A stretch of 64,000 nucleotides of DNA from an uncultured Eubacteriales bacterium (GCA_902781945.1 CACZLE010000006.1:1-64000), one strand, 5' to 3'. Counted from the first letter of the stretch, positions 42,809-53,965 are shown. Numbers and translations: made by a program. The notes: generated from the letters alone by a model not told the origin.

Positions 42809-44767
42809 ATGTTGTTTGCCCTGAAAACCAAAAAGTACGCCGCGTTGCTGCTCGGTATCCTGGCAGTGATGCTGTTATTTGCGCTGCCCGCTTTGGCTGC
42901 CGAGCCCATCAGCTTTTCCCTGTCCGTGGAGCCTGCCAGCCTGACCGAGCCCGGCCCCGTGACGGTTTCCGTGCGCGTGGCCAACACCGGCGACAGCGAC
43001 CTGACCGAGCCCGTTTCCCTGCAGGATCCCGACGGCCAGATCGTCACCGCCTTTGGCGACGGCGGCCAGGCCCTGATCAAGCAGGGCGAATATGTCACCG
43101 CCCAGCAGACCTACAACGTCACCAAGGAGCAGCTCTCCGACGGCAAACTGACCTACACCCTGAGCTACAACCAGGTGGACGACAGCGGCAACGTGGTGGT
43201 GCAGACCCTGGCCAAGAGCGCCGAGATCGCCTACACCGGCACCCACGTGGACCTGACCGTCAACCGCACCATCGATCCCGAGGTGGTGCGCCGGGACAAG
43301 ACCGTCAACGTGCAGTATGAGCTTTACAACGCGGGCAACGTGGAGATCAAAAACATCCGCGTGCGCGAAAACAGCAGCGTCAGCGGCACGTCCCAGACCA
43401 TCGCCAGCCTGGCCCCCGGCGAGCGCAAGACCATCCAGTTCACCGCCACCATGGGCGGAAACGACATGACCAGCGCCGGCAGGGTGACCTACACCGCGGG
43501 CGAGGACACCCAGACCATCTCCCTGCCCGAGGTCACCATCCCCCGGGCCAATCCCGGCCTGGAGCTGGGCGACATCCTGACCGCCGACCAGACCGCCATC
43601 ACCAACGGCGAGACCGTGACGCTGACCCTCACCATCAAGAACAACGGCAACATCACCTATTCCAACATCACCGTCACCGACGCCAAGTACGGCGAGCTGT
43701 TCACCAACCTGACCCTGGGCGCGGGCGAGACGCTGGTGAAGGAAAAGCAGTTCACCCTGTCCGAGAGCACGGCCTTCAAATACACCATCACCCTGCCGGA
43801 CAACACCGGCACCACCAGCACCGTGACCTCCAACGAGGTGAAGGTGAGCGTCTACGATCCCTCCCAGGTACTGATGCTGAGCCTGGTGGCGGATACCGAT
43901 ACCCCCACCATCGCCTCCAGCCCCGCGGACGTGGCCTTCACCCTGACGCTGACCAACAATTCCTCCTTCGAGGCCAAGAGCGTGCAGCTCAAGCACGGCT
44001 CCACCGATATCTACACCGTGGACAGCCTGAAGCCCGGCGAGACCGTCAGCGTCACCCGTATGTTCACCGTGTCCCAGGCGGGCAAGTTCCGCTTCACCGC
44101 CAGCGCCAAGGACCCCCTGGACAACACCGTGTCCTTTGACTCCAACGAGATCGTGCTGACCTACGCCGCCCCCGTGATCACCGCCACCATGGCCCCCGTG
44201 GTCACCCCGGCCCCCCTGGTCACCGTGACCGCCGCGCCCATCGACGTGCTGGAGCCCGCCACCGTGCAGACCAACCGGCTGCTGCGCTACGCCGCCATGG
44301 CGCTGGTCGCCCTGTTCGCCGTCACCTTCGTGCTCTTCGTCATCAGCACCGTCATGCGGGCCAAGCACCGCAGCGCCAGCCGCAGCGCCTATGACCACAT
44401 GGAGCTGGCCGACAAGCGCGATTACAAGGAGCCTGCCCGCTATGGCAGCAGCGCCCCCGAGCAGGAAGCCTCCGCGCCCGCGGAAGATCTCCTCACCGAA
44501 AAGCCCTCCGACGCCATCCTGAACGAGGAGCGCCCGCCCGTGGTGAACGCCAGCTCCGAGACCGGCGGCTATCGCCTGACCCGGGAGGACAGCAGCCCCG
44601 TCTTCGAGCCCGCCGCCGAGGAAAAGCCCGCGGAAGAAAAGCCCATCGAGGAGAAGCCCATCGAGGAGAAGCCCATGGAAGAAAAGCCCGCCGAGGAGAA
44701 GCCGCAGGAAGGCGCCCGTCACCGCCGCGCGGGACGCAAGAGCGAAGCGCCCAGCGAGGACGAATGA
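42809..44767 (+). CDS. Membrane-anchored surface protein with Ig-like repeats
   Basis: A 652-residue protein with a signal peptide (about 1-31, ending LPALAAEP) and several beta-sandwich repeats of the CARDB/DUF11 adhesion-type class, recognisable as recurring segments such as VRVANTGDSDLTEPV, YELYNAGNVEIKNIRV, LTIKNNGNITYSNITV and LTLTNNSSFEAKSV. A proline/threonine-rich linker and one membrane helix (about 493-513) follow. The cytoplasmic tail is charged and has six EEKP units. ATG 42809 follows GGAAGGGGGG. It may be a structural or adhesive envelope protein; no enzymatic motif is seen. A strong terminator follows. Confidence 0.75.
   Translation: MLFALKTKKYAALLLGILAVMLLFALPALAAEPISFSLSVEPASLTEPGPVTVSVRVANTGDSDLTEPVSLQDPDGQIVTAFGDGGQALIKQGEYVTAQQTYNVTKEQLSDGKLTYTLSYNQVDDSGNVVVQTLAKSAEIAYTGTHVDLTVNRTIDPEVVRRDKTVNVQYELYNAGNVEIKNIRVRENSSVSGTSQTIASLAPGERKTIQFTATMGGNDMTSAGRVTYTAGEDTQTISLPEVTIPRANPGLELGDILTADQTAITNGETVTLTLTIKNNGNITYSNITVTDAKYGELFTNLTLGAGETLVKEKQFTLSESTAFKYTITLPDNTGTTSTVTSNEVKVSVYDPSQVLMLSLVADTDTPTIASSPADVAFTLTLTNNSSFEAKSVQLKHGSTDIYTVDSLKPGETVSVTRMFTVSQAGKFRFTASAKDPLDNTVSFDSNEIVLTYAAPVITATMAPVVTPAPLVTVTAAPIDVLEPATVQTNRLLRYAAMALVALFAVTFVLFVISTVMRAKHRSASRSAYDHMELADKRDYKEPARYGSSAPEQEASAPAEDLLTEKPSDAILNEERPPVVNASSETGGYRLTREDSSPVFEPAAEEKPAEEKPIEEKPIEEKPMEEKPAEEKPQEGARHRRAGRKSEAPSEDE
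44625..44706 (+). repeat. In-frame EEKP tandem repeat
   Basis: Six successive five-residue units of the form xxEEKP in the tail of the surface protein. The DNA copies differ at synonymous positions (GAGGAGAAG against GAAGAAAAG), so the peptide appears to be under selection. Confidence 0.8.
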
Positions 44768-44785
44768 TATACGACCGATGATCAT

Positions 44786-44824
44786 CCGGGATCCTCCTGG
44801 CAAGGGAGGGTCCCGGTTTTTATT
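44786..44824 (+). terminator. Terminator of the surface protein gene
   Basis: A 12-bp stem (44786-44797 with 44805-44816) with one wobble pair, then TTTTTATT. Confidence 0.9.
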
Positions 44825-44847
44825 GATGAAAAAGTGAGTATAAAGCA

Positions 44848-45690
44848 ATGAACAAGAACAAAGTGATCTTCGTCCTGGTGGACGCTCTGGGTTATGACGT
44901 GGCCACCCGGCATTTCGGCTTTCTGGAGCACCTGGCGGAAAGCGGCCAGGGGGCCAAATACCGCCTGCGGGGGGAATTGCCCAGCCTGTCCCGGCCCATG
45001 TATGAAACCCTGCTCACCGGCCTGCCGGTGTGGCGGCACGGCATCACGGACAACGCGGTGTGCCGCCGCAGCCGGTTCCCCAGCCTGTTCCGCCTGACCC
45101 GCGAGGCCGGCCTGGTCAACGCCGTGGCGGGGTGGGGCTGGCTGCTGGAGCTCTACGGGGACCGGCCCCTGCCCTTCGACCTCAGCCGGGACCGCCTGTG
45201 CCTGGAGGGCAGCGGCGACATCATGCACGGCCTGTTCTACGTGGCGGACGAGTATCCCGACAGCCATCTGTACGCCGACGGCGACAGCCTGCGGCGGCTG
45301 TATCACCCGGATTTTTTGATGATCCATCCCATGGGCGTGGACAACTGCGGCCACAAATACGGCGCGCTCTCCAAGGAATACGCCGCCGCCGCGGGCGACA
45401 GCTGCGCCCAGATCGCCCAGCGCTTCGCGGCCTGGCGGCAGGACGGCTACCAGCTGGTGGTCACCGGCGACCACGGCATGGACGCCCTGGGCCGCCACGA
45501 GGGCAACGAGCCCATCCAGCGGGAGGTGCCCCTGTATATCGTTTCCGATCAGGTGCAGGGGGGCGATTTTTCCGGCGAAGGCCCCCTCACCACCCTGGAC
45601 GTGGCGCCCCTGCTGTGCAGCTTGCTGGGCATCGCCCCGGCGGAGGGCATGAAAGCGGAAAGCGCCATCCACATGAAACACGCGGAGTGA
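44848..45690 (+). CDS. Alkaline phosphatase superfamily phosphodiesterase-like protein
   Basis: A 280-residue cytoplasmic hydrolase of the type I phosphodiesterase group. Metal sites appear in VIFVLVDALGYD, a likely nucleophile region in SLSRPMYETLLTGLP, IHPMGVDNCGHKYG, and VVTGDHGMDALGRHEG. It is shorter than the enzyme at 22063 and only distantly similar. It is followed five bases later by the PHP phosphatase gene, so the two probably act in one pathway removing phosphate groups from a small molecule; which one is unknown. Confidence 0.83.
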   Translation: MNKNKVIFVLVDALGYDVATRHFGFLEHLAESGQGAKYRLRGELPSLSRPMYETLLTGLPVWRHGITDNAVCRRSRFPSLFRLTREAGLVNAVAGWGWLLELYGDRPLPFDLSRDRLCLEGSGDIMHGLFYVADEYPDSHLYADGDSLRRLYHPDFLMIHPMGVDNCGHKYGALSKEYAAAAGDSCAQIAQRFAAWRQDGYQLVVTGDHGMDALGRHEGNEPIQREVPLYIVSDQVQGGDFSGEGPLTTLDVAPLLCSLLGIAPAEGMKAESAIHMKHAE

Positions 45691-45695
45691 ACGCC

Positions 45696-46496
45696 ATGTA
45701 CAAGGATTATCACACCCATTCCCGCTATTCCTACGACAGCCAGCAGCCCCTGGAGGCCCTGGCCGCCGCGGCGGAAGCCGCCCAGGTGGACGAGATCTGC
45801 GTCACCGATCACATCGATCTGGGCCATTGCAGCCCGGAGGGCAACACCCTGCCCGACCTGGCGGACCGTCACGGGGCCATCGCAGCCCTGCGCCAGGCGC
45901 ATCCCGGGCTGGTGATCCGGGAGGGCATCGAGATCGGCGACTGTCCTGCCACCCGGCGGCAGATGCTGGACTTTTTGAAGCCCTTCCGCCTGGATTATCA
46001 CCTGCTGTCCCTGCACATGGTGGACGGCAACGATCCCTATTATCCCTCCTTTTACGAGGGCAAGACCCGGGGCCACGCCTATCGCCGCTACGCGGAGACC
46101 CTGGCCGCGGCGGTGGCGGCCTGGGACCCGGCGGATTACGACGCCCTGGCCCACCTGGGCTACGTGGCCAAGTTTGCCCCCTATAAAAACAAGCCCTTCC
46201 GCCACGCGGACGCGCCCGACGCCATCGACGCCGTGCTGCGCCGCCTGGCGCAAAACGGCAAGGCCCTGGAGATCAACACCTCCAGCCTCAAAAATTCCCC
46301 GGATACCATGGCCTCCCGGGATATCCTGACCCGCTTCCGGGATCTGGGCGGCGAGCTGATCACCCTGGGCAGCGACGCCCACGCGCCGGAATTCATCGGC
46401 TACCGCCTGGAGGACGCCCGCCAATTGGCCCTGAGCCTCGGCTTCCGCTACGGCGCGGCCTTCGAGGGGCGGCAGCTGAGGGCGTATCGGCTGTGA
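45696..46496 (+). CDS. PHP-domain phosphatase, HisJ family
   Basis: Metal-dependent phosphatase of the PHP superfamily, 266 residues, most like histidinol-phosphatase HisJ. The first metal motif is DYHTHSRYSYDS, then CVTDHIDLGH, a central glutamate in IREGIEIGD, LLSLHMVDG, and the C-terminal SDAHAPEFIGY. No other histidine-biosynthesis genes lie nearby, so the pairing with the phosphodiesterase-like gene may indicate another phosphate ester as substrate. It starts at ATG 45696. Confidence 0.88.
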   Translation: MYKDYHTHSRYSYDSQQPLEALAAAAEAAQVDEICVTDHIDLGHCSPEGNTLPDLADRHGAIAALRQAHPGLVIREGIEIGDCPATRRQMLDFLKPFRLDYHLLSLHMVDGNDPYYPSFYEGKTRGHAYRRYAETLAAAVAAWDPADYDALAHLGYVAKFAPYKNKPFRHADAPDAIDAVLRRLAQNGKALEINTSSLKNSPDTMASRDILTRFRDLGGELITLGSDAHAPEFIGYRLEDARQLALSLGFRYGAAFEGRQLRAYRL

Positions 46497-46506
46497 GCGG
46501 AAACGG

Positions 46507-46535
46507 TTGATAAATTTCCGATCATCACGTATAAT
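46507..46535 (+). promoter_or_regulatory. Promoter of the mntA-hepT module
   Basis: TTGATA (46507-46512), a 17-bp spacer and TATAAT (46530-46535); AAAGGAGG follows before the ATG. Confidence 0.7.
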
Positions 46536-46557
46536 AGAACCGAAAGGAGGTCAGACC

Positions 46558-46857
46558 ATGAGCGAAGTCTATTCCGTGGAGGAGCTCAAACGGCTGTTGA
46601 CGCCCATTTTTCAAAAAAACAACGTCAAAAAGGCCATTCTGTTCGGCTCTTACGGTAAGGGCAATCCCACCGTACACAGCGACGTGGATCTGTTTGTGGA
46701 CAGCGGACTGCGCGGTCTGGCTTTCTTTGGCCTGTTGGATGACGTGGCCGAATCCCTGGCTTGCCCCGTTGATCTGATCGATCAATATGACGTGGTGCCC
46801 GATTCCCGGGTGGATCGGGAAATCCGCAATACGGGGGTTGTGATCTATGAATCCTGA
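46558..46857 (+). CDS. mntA: MntA-type nucleotidyltransferase antitoxin
   Basis: Minimal nucleotidyltransferase of 99 residues. The catalytic pattern GSX10DXD is exact (G30, S31, D42, D44), with a third acidic residue in PVDLIDQYD. In studied HEPN/MNT modules MntA neutralises HepT by adding AMP to a tyrosine of the toxin. The gene comes first and overlaps hepT by 11 bases, the usual arrangement. The module sits between metabolic genes and the heat-shock operon. Confidence 0.9.
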   Translation: MSEVYSVEELKRLLTPIFQKNNVKKAILFGSYGKGNPTVHSDVDLFVDSGLRGLAFFGLLDDVAESLACPVDLIDQYDVVPDSRVDREIRNTGVVIYES

Positions 46858-47176
46858 CAAATACAGCCAAATCGTCCAAAAGATCACAGCCCATATCCAG
46901 CGAACGCTTTCTTATTGCAGCGGCGTTTCCCAAGAGCAGTTTATGGCAGATCGCATGCTGCAGGAGGCCTGTATTTTAAACATTTTGCAGGTGGGCGAAT
47001 TGGCCGCGCGGGTGATTGAATACGGTTTGGATAAAGGTCACCCGGAAATCGCCTGGCGTCCCATGCGTGGCATGAGAAACAGGATCGTACATGATTATGA
47101 CGGCGTCCGCCTGGACACAGTTTGGGATACCATTCAAAAGGATCTGCCCGATTTGCTGAAAAAATTACAGGCATAA
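46847..47176 (+). CDS. hepT: HepT-like HEPN toxin (DUF86)
   Basis: Helical HEPN-domain ribonuclease of 109 residues. The active-site motif RX4HXY is exact: R77, H82, Y84 in MRNRIVHDY; Y84 is the residue modified by MntA in characterised systems. The toxin is therefore predicted functional. Targets in other systems include tRNA or mRNA. It overlaps mntA and ends just before the convergent dnaJ terminator. Confidence 0.9.
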   Translation: MNPDKYSQIVQKITAHIQRTLSYCSGVSQEQFMADRMLQEACILNILQVGELAARVIEYGLDKGHPEIAWRPMRGMRNRIVHDYDGVRLDTVWDTIQKDLPDLLKKLQA

Positions 47177-47218
47177 AGAAACCCCCGCCCATCGGTTTAT
47201 TTCCGATCGGCGGGGGTT
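47174..47218 (-). terminator. Terminator of the heat-shock operon
   Basis: Stem AACCCCCGCC/GGCGGGGGTT (47180-47189 with 47209-47218) plus inner ATCGG/CCGAT. On the minus strand TTTCTTTA follows. It sits between convergent hepT and dnaJ and may serve both. Confidence 0.8.
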
Positions 47219-47224
47219 CTGCTG

Positions 47225-48358
47225 TCAGTTGAACAGCCCTTTCATCTTGTCCAGGAAGGTTTTGCGGTCCTTATATTCCTTGCCCGTGCTGCTTTCGTCG
47301 AACTGGCGGAGCAGCTCTTTTTGCTTGTCGGTCAGGCGGGTGGGCACCTCCACGCGCACGCGCACAATGAGGTCGCCGGTAAAGCTGCTGCGCACCTGGG
47401 GCACGCCCTTGCCGCGCAGGCGGAACTCGGTGCCGTTCTGGGTGCCCTCGGGCACGGTGTATTTGACGGCGCCCTTCAGGGTGGGGATATCGATCTCGCC
47501 GCCCAGGGCCGCCGTGGGGAAGCTGATGGGCATATCCAGGTACAGGTTGGTGCCGTCCCGGCGGAACAGCTTGTGGGGCTTGACGGTGATCACGATGTAC
47601 AGATCGCCGTTGGGACCGCCGTTGAGGCCGGGCTCGCCCTGGCCGTTCATCACGATGGTCTGGCCGTTATCGATGCCCGCGGGCACCTTGACGGTGGCGG
47701 TGCGCTTGCGCTTCACCCGGCCCGTGCCGCCGCACTTGGGGCAGCGGTCCTTGATTACCTTGCCGGTGCCGCCGCAGGTCTGGCAGGTGCGGATGGTAGT
47801 CATGAAGCCGCCCTGCACGCGCACCTGGCCCGCGCCCTTGCAGGTGGGGCAGGTGGTGGGGCTGGTACCGGGCTTGGCGCCGCTGCCGTGGCAGTCGTCG
47901 CACAGCTCGCTGCGGTAGAAATCAAAGGATTTTTCGCAGCCGAACACGGCCTCCTCGAAGGTGATGCGCAGGTCGTAGCGCAGATCGTTGCCCTGCTGGG
48001 GGGCGTTGGCCCGGCGGCTTGATCCCATCCCCGCCCCGCCGAAGAGCTGGTCGAAGATGCTGCTGAAGCCGCCCATATCGCCAAAGCCGCCGAAGCCGCT
48101 GGTGTCGAAGCCTCCGCCGCCGTTCATGGGGTCGTTGAAGCCAAACTGATCGTACCGCGCCCGCTTGTCGGGGTCGCTGAGCACCTCGTTGGCCTCGTTC
48201 AGCTCCCGAAACCGGACCTCGGCCTCTTTATCGTTGGGGTGCAGGTCGGGATGGCATTCCTTGGCCTTCTTGCGGTAGGCCTTTTTGATGTCGTCCTGGC
48301 TGGCGTTCTTGTCTACGCCCAGCACCTCGTAATAATCGCGTTTGTTTGTCGTTGCCAT
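47225..48358 (-). CDS. dnaJ: Chaperone DnaJ
   Basis: Hsp40 co-chaperone that stimulates DnaK ATPase activity. The 377-residue protein has the J domain with its HPD tripeptide (CHPDLHPND), a Gly/Phe-rich linker ([14 protein letters not shown]), four CxxCxGxG zinc repeats ([32 protein letters not shown]) and the C-terminal substrate-binding beta domains. Last gene of the hrcA operon, separated from dnaK by the CapA-like gene. Confidence 0.97.
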   Translation of the reverse strand: MATTNKRDYYEVLGVDKNASQDDIKKAYRKKAKECHPDLHPNDKEAEVRFRELNEANEVLSDPDKRARYDQFGFNDPMNGGGGFDTSGFGGFGDMGGFSSIFDQLFGGAGMGSSRRANAPQQGNDLRYDLRITFEEAVFGCEKSFDFYRSELCDDCHGSGAKPGTSPTTCPTCKGAGQVRVQGGFMTTIRTCQTCGGTGKVIKDRCPKCGGTGRVKRKRTATVKVPAGIDNGQTIVMNGQGEPGLNGGPNGDLYIVITVKPHKLFRRDGTNLYLDMPISFPTAALGGEIDIPTLKGAVKYTVPEGTQNGTEFRLRGKGVPQVRSSFTGDLIVRVRVEVPTRLTDKQKELLRQFDESSTGKEYKDRKTFLDKMKGLFN

Positions 48359-48374
48359 ATTGTCATCACCTACG

Positions 48375-49495
48375 TCATTGGAGATGGATGCATTCCGCGG
48401 CGGCGGCCCGGGTGCTCAGGTGCTCCACGGTGTCCACCCAGGACAGTTTCATGCGGCCATAGGCCGCCTTGTCCATGCCCTCGGGGGGATTTGCCAGCGC
48501 CCGCTCGGTGGCCAGCAGCCGGTAGGTATAGCCCGCGCCAGCCTCCTGCCGCCACACGAACACGGGAATGTAGCCCGGCGCGTGGACGGTCACGCGGCCC
48601 TCCGCGTCCTTTTTCAGCGTAAATTCAAAGATAATCCCGCAGTTCTGGTATTCCGACTGCTGGTTGCTGAGGAAATTGCCCAGGGAATAGCAGCACAGGG
48701 TGTTTTTCTCCTCCCCCGCCAGCCAGTAGACGCGCTGGATCACGTGCGGGTGTCCGCCCACGATGACGTCCACCCCGGCGCGCACCAGGCGCGAGGCCAG
48801 GATATTTTCCTCGTCATCCGCTATGCGCTGGTATTCCTCGCCCCAGTGCATGAAGGCCACGACGCATTCGGCCCCCGCGTCCCGCAAAGCCTGGGCGTCC
48901 CTTTCAAAATTGCTCTTGTAAGCAAAATTGAGTCCGTATTCCGCGGCTTCGGGCACGCAGGCCTCCTCCCGTCCGTTGGCGTGGGCGGTGTAATTGAGGA
49001 AGCCCACCCGGATGCCGTTCAGCTCCCGGATCTGGGGCGTATCGCGCTCCTGCCGGCTGCGGGAAGCGCCGATGTGGTCCATGCCCCGCGCATCGCAGGC
49101 GTCCAGCTGCCGGATCAGACCCTCGTAATCGCAGTCCAGGGCGTGGTTGTTGGCCATGGTCAGCATATCCACGCCATAGTCCTGGAGGGCGTCCAGCAGA
49201 GCGATGGGGGAAGAAAACCTGGGATAGCCGGAATACACGTCACTCGCGCCCATGACGCCGTCCACATTGGCCACGGTGTAATCCGCGTCGCCGATGAGGT
49301 CTGCCACGGGTGCGAGCATATCATGAAAATCGATTTCGCCCTCCGGCGTCCTGGCCGCGTCGATCACCGGCATGTGGAGGACAAAATCCCCCAGACAGCG
49401 GAATGTGACCGCGTTTTCCTCCCCCTTTGCCGGGGCGGAAACCCCGGCAAAGAGGAGGATCAGCAGGACCGCCCAGGCGGTCGTTTTGCGAAGCA

Positions 49496-49496
<1 letters not shown>
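48375..49496 (-). CDS. CapA family protein inside the heat-shock operon
   Basis: Predicted exported metallophosphoesterase-type protein of the CapA/PgsA family, 373 residues. An N-terminal signal peptide (1-25, ending APAKGEE) is followed by the family segments [63 protein letters not shown] and [10 protein letters not shown]. CapA proteins take part in poly-gamma-glutamate or capsule production in some bacteria; most others are uncharacterised. Its start codon overlaps the dnaK stop (TAATG) and dnaJ follows after 16 bases, so it is a full member of the chaperone operon, an unusual place for an envelope protein. Confidence 0.88.
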
Positions 49497-51349
<1,853 letters not shown>

Positions 51350-51393
51350 TCAGCAGTTTATTATATGGAAACACACTTGCGTGTGAGATTCTC

Positions 51394-51951
51394 TTATTCC
51401 GCGACGACCTTGACCATGGCGTGCCGCAGCACAAAGTCGCCCATCTTGTAGCCCTTTTGCAGCACGGCGCACACGGTGCCGGGCTCGCCTTCCTCCGCGG
51501 TGCCCTGCATCACGGCGTTTTCCAGGCTGGGGTCAAACTTTTCGCCCATCCGGTCAATGACGGTGACGCCGCGCTTTTCCAGGGCCTCGCTCAGCTGGCG
51601 GTACACCATGCCGACGCCTTCCTTCAGAGCCGCGTCGCTGCTTTCGGCGGTCAAGGCCCGTTCCAGGTTGTCCATCACAGGCAGGATGGTCTGGATGAAG
51701 GCCCGCGCGCCCTCCTCGAAGCTGTCCGCCCGGGCGGCGTTGTTGCGGCGGCGGAAGTTTTCAAAATCCGCCTGCACCCGCTGGGCCATGTTCAGGTATT
51801 CCTCGCTCTGCTTCTGCGCGGCTTCCAGCTGGCTTTGCAGCTCTTCCAAAGAGACCTCCACGGCCTCCTGGGCGTCCACCGCGCCGTCCTCCTCGGGAGC
51901 CTGGACTTCCTCCTGCGTTTCCTCGGGCGGCATTTGTTTCTTCTTGCTCAT
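51394..51951 (-). CDS. grpE: Nucleotide exchange factor GrpE
   Basis: Releases ADP from DnaK. The 185-residue protein has an acidic N-terminus, a long coiled coil (about 30-85), the family segment VQADFENFRRRNNAAR and a C-terminal beta domain with GTVCAVLQKGYKMGDFVLRH. Located between hrcA and dnaK, as in most Firmicutes. Confidence 0.96.
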   Translation of the reverse strand: MSKKKQMPPEETQEEVQAPEEDGAVDAQEAVEVSLEELQSQLEAAQKQSEEYLNMAQRVQADFENFRRRNNAARADSFEEGARAFIQTILPVMDNLERALTAESSDAALKEGVGMVYRQLSEALEKRGVTVIDRMGEKFDPSLENAVMQGTAEEGEPGTVCAVLQKGYKMGDFVLRHAMVKVVAE

Positions 51952-51964
51952 GACGAACCTCCAT

Positions 51965-52984
51965 TTATTCTTTCACGGACAGGGCCGCAGTCAGTTCCTG
52001 GCTGAACATGCGCATCATGTCCAGCATCCGGGCGTAGGGCATCCGGGTGGGCCCGATGATGCCGATGACGCCGGTGTGGCCGCGTCCGATGCGGTAAGGC
52101 GCTGTGATCACCGAGCAATCGCTGAACTCCGGGATGCCGGTCTCCGCGCCGATGCGGACGGAAAGCTGATCCTCGCCCTGCCGCAGCATGGCGATCAGGC
52201 TGTCCCGGCGCTCCAGGGCGTCCATGAAAGCCCGCGCCCGGCTGACGTCGGCGTACTCGGGATAATACAGGATGTTGTGGGCCCCGCCCACCATCACCCG
52301 GTCGCTGCCGGTCTGCTTTTCCACCTGGGCGGCCAGGTCGGCAATGCCGCTGAGCACCCGGGCGTCGGCGTCGCTGCTTGCGGCATAGCCGTAGAGCATC
52401 TCGCGCACTTCCCGCAAGGTCAATCCCCGCATGCGCTGGGTGAGCATCTGGCCGATGGTGTAAAGCGCCTGGGCATCCAGACGGCTGGATACCCGAATGC
52501 TGGTGTCCCGGATGACGCCGCTGTCGGTGACGATCACCAGCAGCGCCCGTTCCTTGCCCACCGGCACCAGGTGCAGGCTGCGCACGGTCAGGTCGCTCTG
52601 CCGGGGGGTGAGCACCAGGGCGGTGTAGTGGGTCAGGTCGCTGATGGTCGCCGTGCCCTGGGTGAGCAGGCTTTCCATATCCCGCACCCGGCTGGTGAAG
52701 GCCCGGCGCGCGCCGGTCAGCTCCTCCTCGTGCATGCCCTGGGGCAAAAGCTGGGTGACGTAGAGGCGATAGGCCTTGGCGCTGGGCACCCGGCCCGCCG
52801 ACACGTGGGGCTGGATCAGGTAGCCCATCTCGGTCAGGTCCGCCATCTCGTTGCGGATGGTGGCGCTGCTGACCCCCAGCCCGCTGGTTTTGCTCAGCGT
52901 CCGGCTGCCCACGGGGGTGTTCGACAGGATGTAGTCCTCCACAATGGCCTGCAATATCCGCAGCTTGCGGGCATCCACATCCAT
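51965..52984 (-). CDS. hrcA: Heat-inducible transcription repressor HrcA
   Basis: Repressor that binds CIRCE and is kept active by chaperones. The 339-residue protein has the winged-helix region PVGSRTLSKTSGLGVSSATI followed by RNEMADLTEMGYL, and the C-terminal GRGHTGVIGIIGPTRMPYARM signature. ATG 52984 is preceded by GGAGGTGAGG; a longer upstream frame is excluded because it would cross the promoter and CIRCE. First gene of the operon. Confidence 0.97.
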   Translation of the reverse strand: MDVDARKLRILQAIVEDYILSNTPVGSRTLSKTSGLGVSSATIRNEMADLTEMGYLIQPHVSAGRVPSAKAYRLYVTQLLPQGMHEEELTGARRAFTSRVRDMESLLTQGTATISDLTHYTALVLTPRQSDLTVRSLHLVPVGKERALLVIVTDSGVIRDTSIRVSSRLDAQALYTIGQMLTQRMRGLTLREVREMLYGYAASSDADARVLSGIADLAAQVEKQTGSDRVMVGGAHNILYYPEYADVSRARAFMDALERRDSLIAMLRQGEDQLSVRIGAETGIPEFSDCSVITAPYRIGRGHTGVIGIIGPTRMPYARMLDMMRMFSQELTAALSVKE

Positions 52985-53007
52985 CGTCCTCACCTCCGTC
53001 TTGTTTG

Positions 53008-53034
53008 TTAGCACTCGCACGCATTGAGTGCTAA
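53008..53034 (-). promoter_or_regulatory. CIRCE operator
   Basis: A perfect TTAGCACTC-N9-GAGTGCTAA inverted repeat, the binding site of HrcA, between the promoter and the hrcA start. It implies heat-shock control of the whole operon including the CapA-like gene. Confidence 0.97.
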
Positions 53035-53045
53035 CAACTGTGATA

Positions 53046-53074
53046 AGAATAGCACGGCCCGCGGGGTTTGTCAA
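53046..53074 (-). promoter_or_regulatory. Promoter of the heat-shock operon
   Basis: On the minus strand TTGACA (53074-53069), a 17-bp spacer and TATTCT (53051-53046), directly upstream of CIRCE. Confidence 0.8.
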
Positions 53075-53161
53075 TAGGGGGAGGAAAGAAAATTGAAATA
53101 TTTTTTGAAGGGCGAGGAAAAATGGGATTTGATATAAATGAATGATCCCATCTAGACGCGC

Positions 53162-53207
53162 AAGCCGCCAATCAAAAGGCGTTTCATCCTTTGGTTGGCG
53201 GCTTTTT
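53162..53207 (+). terminator. Long hairpin between hrcA promoter and the next gene
   Basis: Arms of about 17 bp (AAGCCGCCAA-TCAAAAGG with CCTTTGG-TTGGCGGCTT) followed by five T on the plus strand. The adjacent genes read leftward, where only two T follow, so its role as a terminator for the upstream leftward gene is doubtful. Confidence 0.5.
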
Positions 53208-53253
53208 AACGATATCTGATTTTTCATTATTTATTCGTCGTCTTATTTTCCTT

Positions 53254-53814
53254 TTATCCCACCGTTTCCCCATACCGCACCCCTTGCACGCTGCCGTCCC
53301 GGGCGTACAGAGCCACGGTGGCGACGCGAGTGCACGTACCGTCATAGCAGATGAAGTCGATCTGCCACACCGGCTGCTGCGGATCGGCGGTGACGTAGGA
53401 ATAATGGGGCCAATAGTGCGCCAGCTCCTCTGGCTGCAGATCGTACTGCTCCATCAGGGCCGCGCAGGCGATGGCGTAGGCCGCCTCCTGGGAGATGGCC
53501 GCTTCGTCCGGCAGGCCCACCGCCCAGGTATAAGCCCCCACGTCGTCAAAAAAGCGCTCCGGGACCTCGCCCATTTGCAGGTATTTTTCATACTGGACCG
53601 CCAGGGTTTCCGCCTCGTTGGCCTCCCGTACCACGGTCCCGGCAGACAGCGCCAGCACCTGCTCCCACAGCGCGGCATACCGGGCCGTGTCCTCCCCGGT
53701 GATCTCCGGGGCATACTCCCCGGGCTGCCAATGGCGATCATAGAGGTTTTTCGCCCCGGCGCTTGCTCCCAGCAGGCAGATCAGCGCCGCAAAAATCGCT
53801 ATGACTTTTTTCAT
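53254..53814 (-). CDS. Small secreted protein of unknown function
   Basis: A 186-residue protein with a signal peptide (MKKVIAIFAALICLLGASAG). The mature part is acidic and aromatic, with WQIDFICYDGTCTRVATVAL near the end, reminiscent of the repeated strand pattern in PepSY-type or DUF-type secreted proteins, but I cannot assign a family. ATG 53814 follows GGAGG and gives a clean signal peptide. A TATAAT box lies at 53850-53845. It appears monocistronic, upstream of the hrcA operon in the same direction. Confidence 0.75.
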   Translation of the reverse strand: MKKVIAIFAALICLLGASAGAKNLYDRHWQPGEYAPEITGEDTARYAALWEQVLALSAGTVVREANEAETLAVQYEKYLQMGEVPERFFDDVGAYTWAVGLPDEAAISQEAAYAIACAALMEQYDLQPEELAHYWPHYSYVTADPQQPVWQIDFICYDGTCTRVATVALYARDGSVQGVRYGETVG

Positions 53815-53899
53815 CTTGTTTCCTCCGATCTCAGGTTTTGCTTCATTATAGCATACCCGCGCCGCCGGGAACCGCCCGGGGGCCACATTTTACATTTGG

Positions 53900-53929
53900 T
53901 TGCGTCCCCTTCCTTTTATATGGTATAAT
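53900..53929 (+). promoter_or_regulatory. Promoter of the metallo-hydrolase gene
   Basis: TTGCGT (53900-53905), an 18-bp spacer and TATAAT (53924-53929). Confidence 0.55.
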
Positions 53930-53965
53930 AGCTCATCAACCGACCATTGAAAGGAGCCGATCCCT

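Noticed and set aside
44625..44706. CRISPR or tandem DNA repeat
   Set aside because: The units are 15 bases without spacers and lie in frame within a coding region.
52985..53227. Longer HrcA with an N-terminal extension
   Set aside because: It would run through the promoter and CIRCE; the start at 52984 has a strong ribosome site and the normal family N-terminus.
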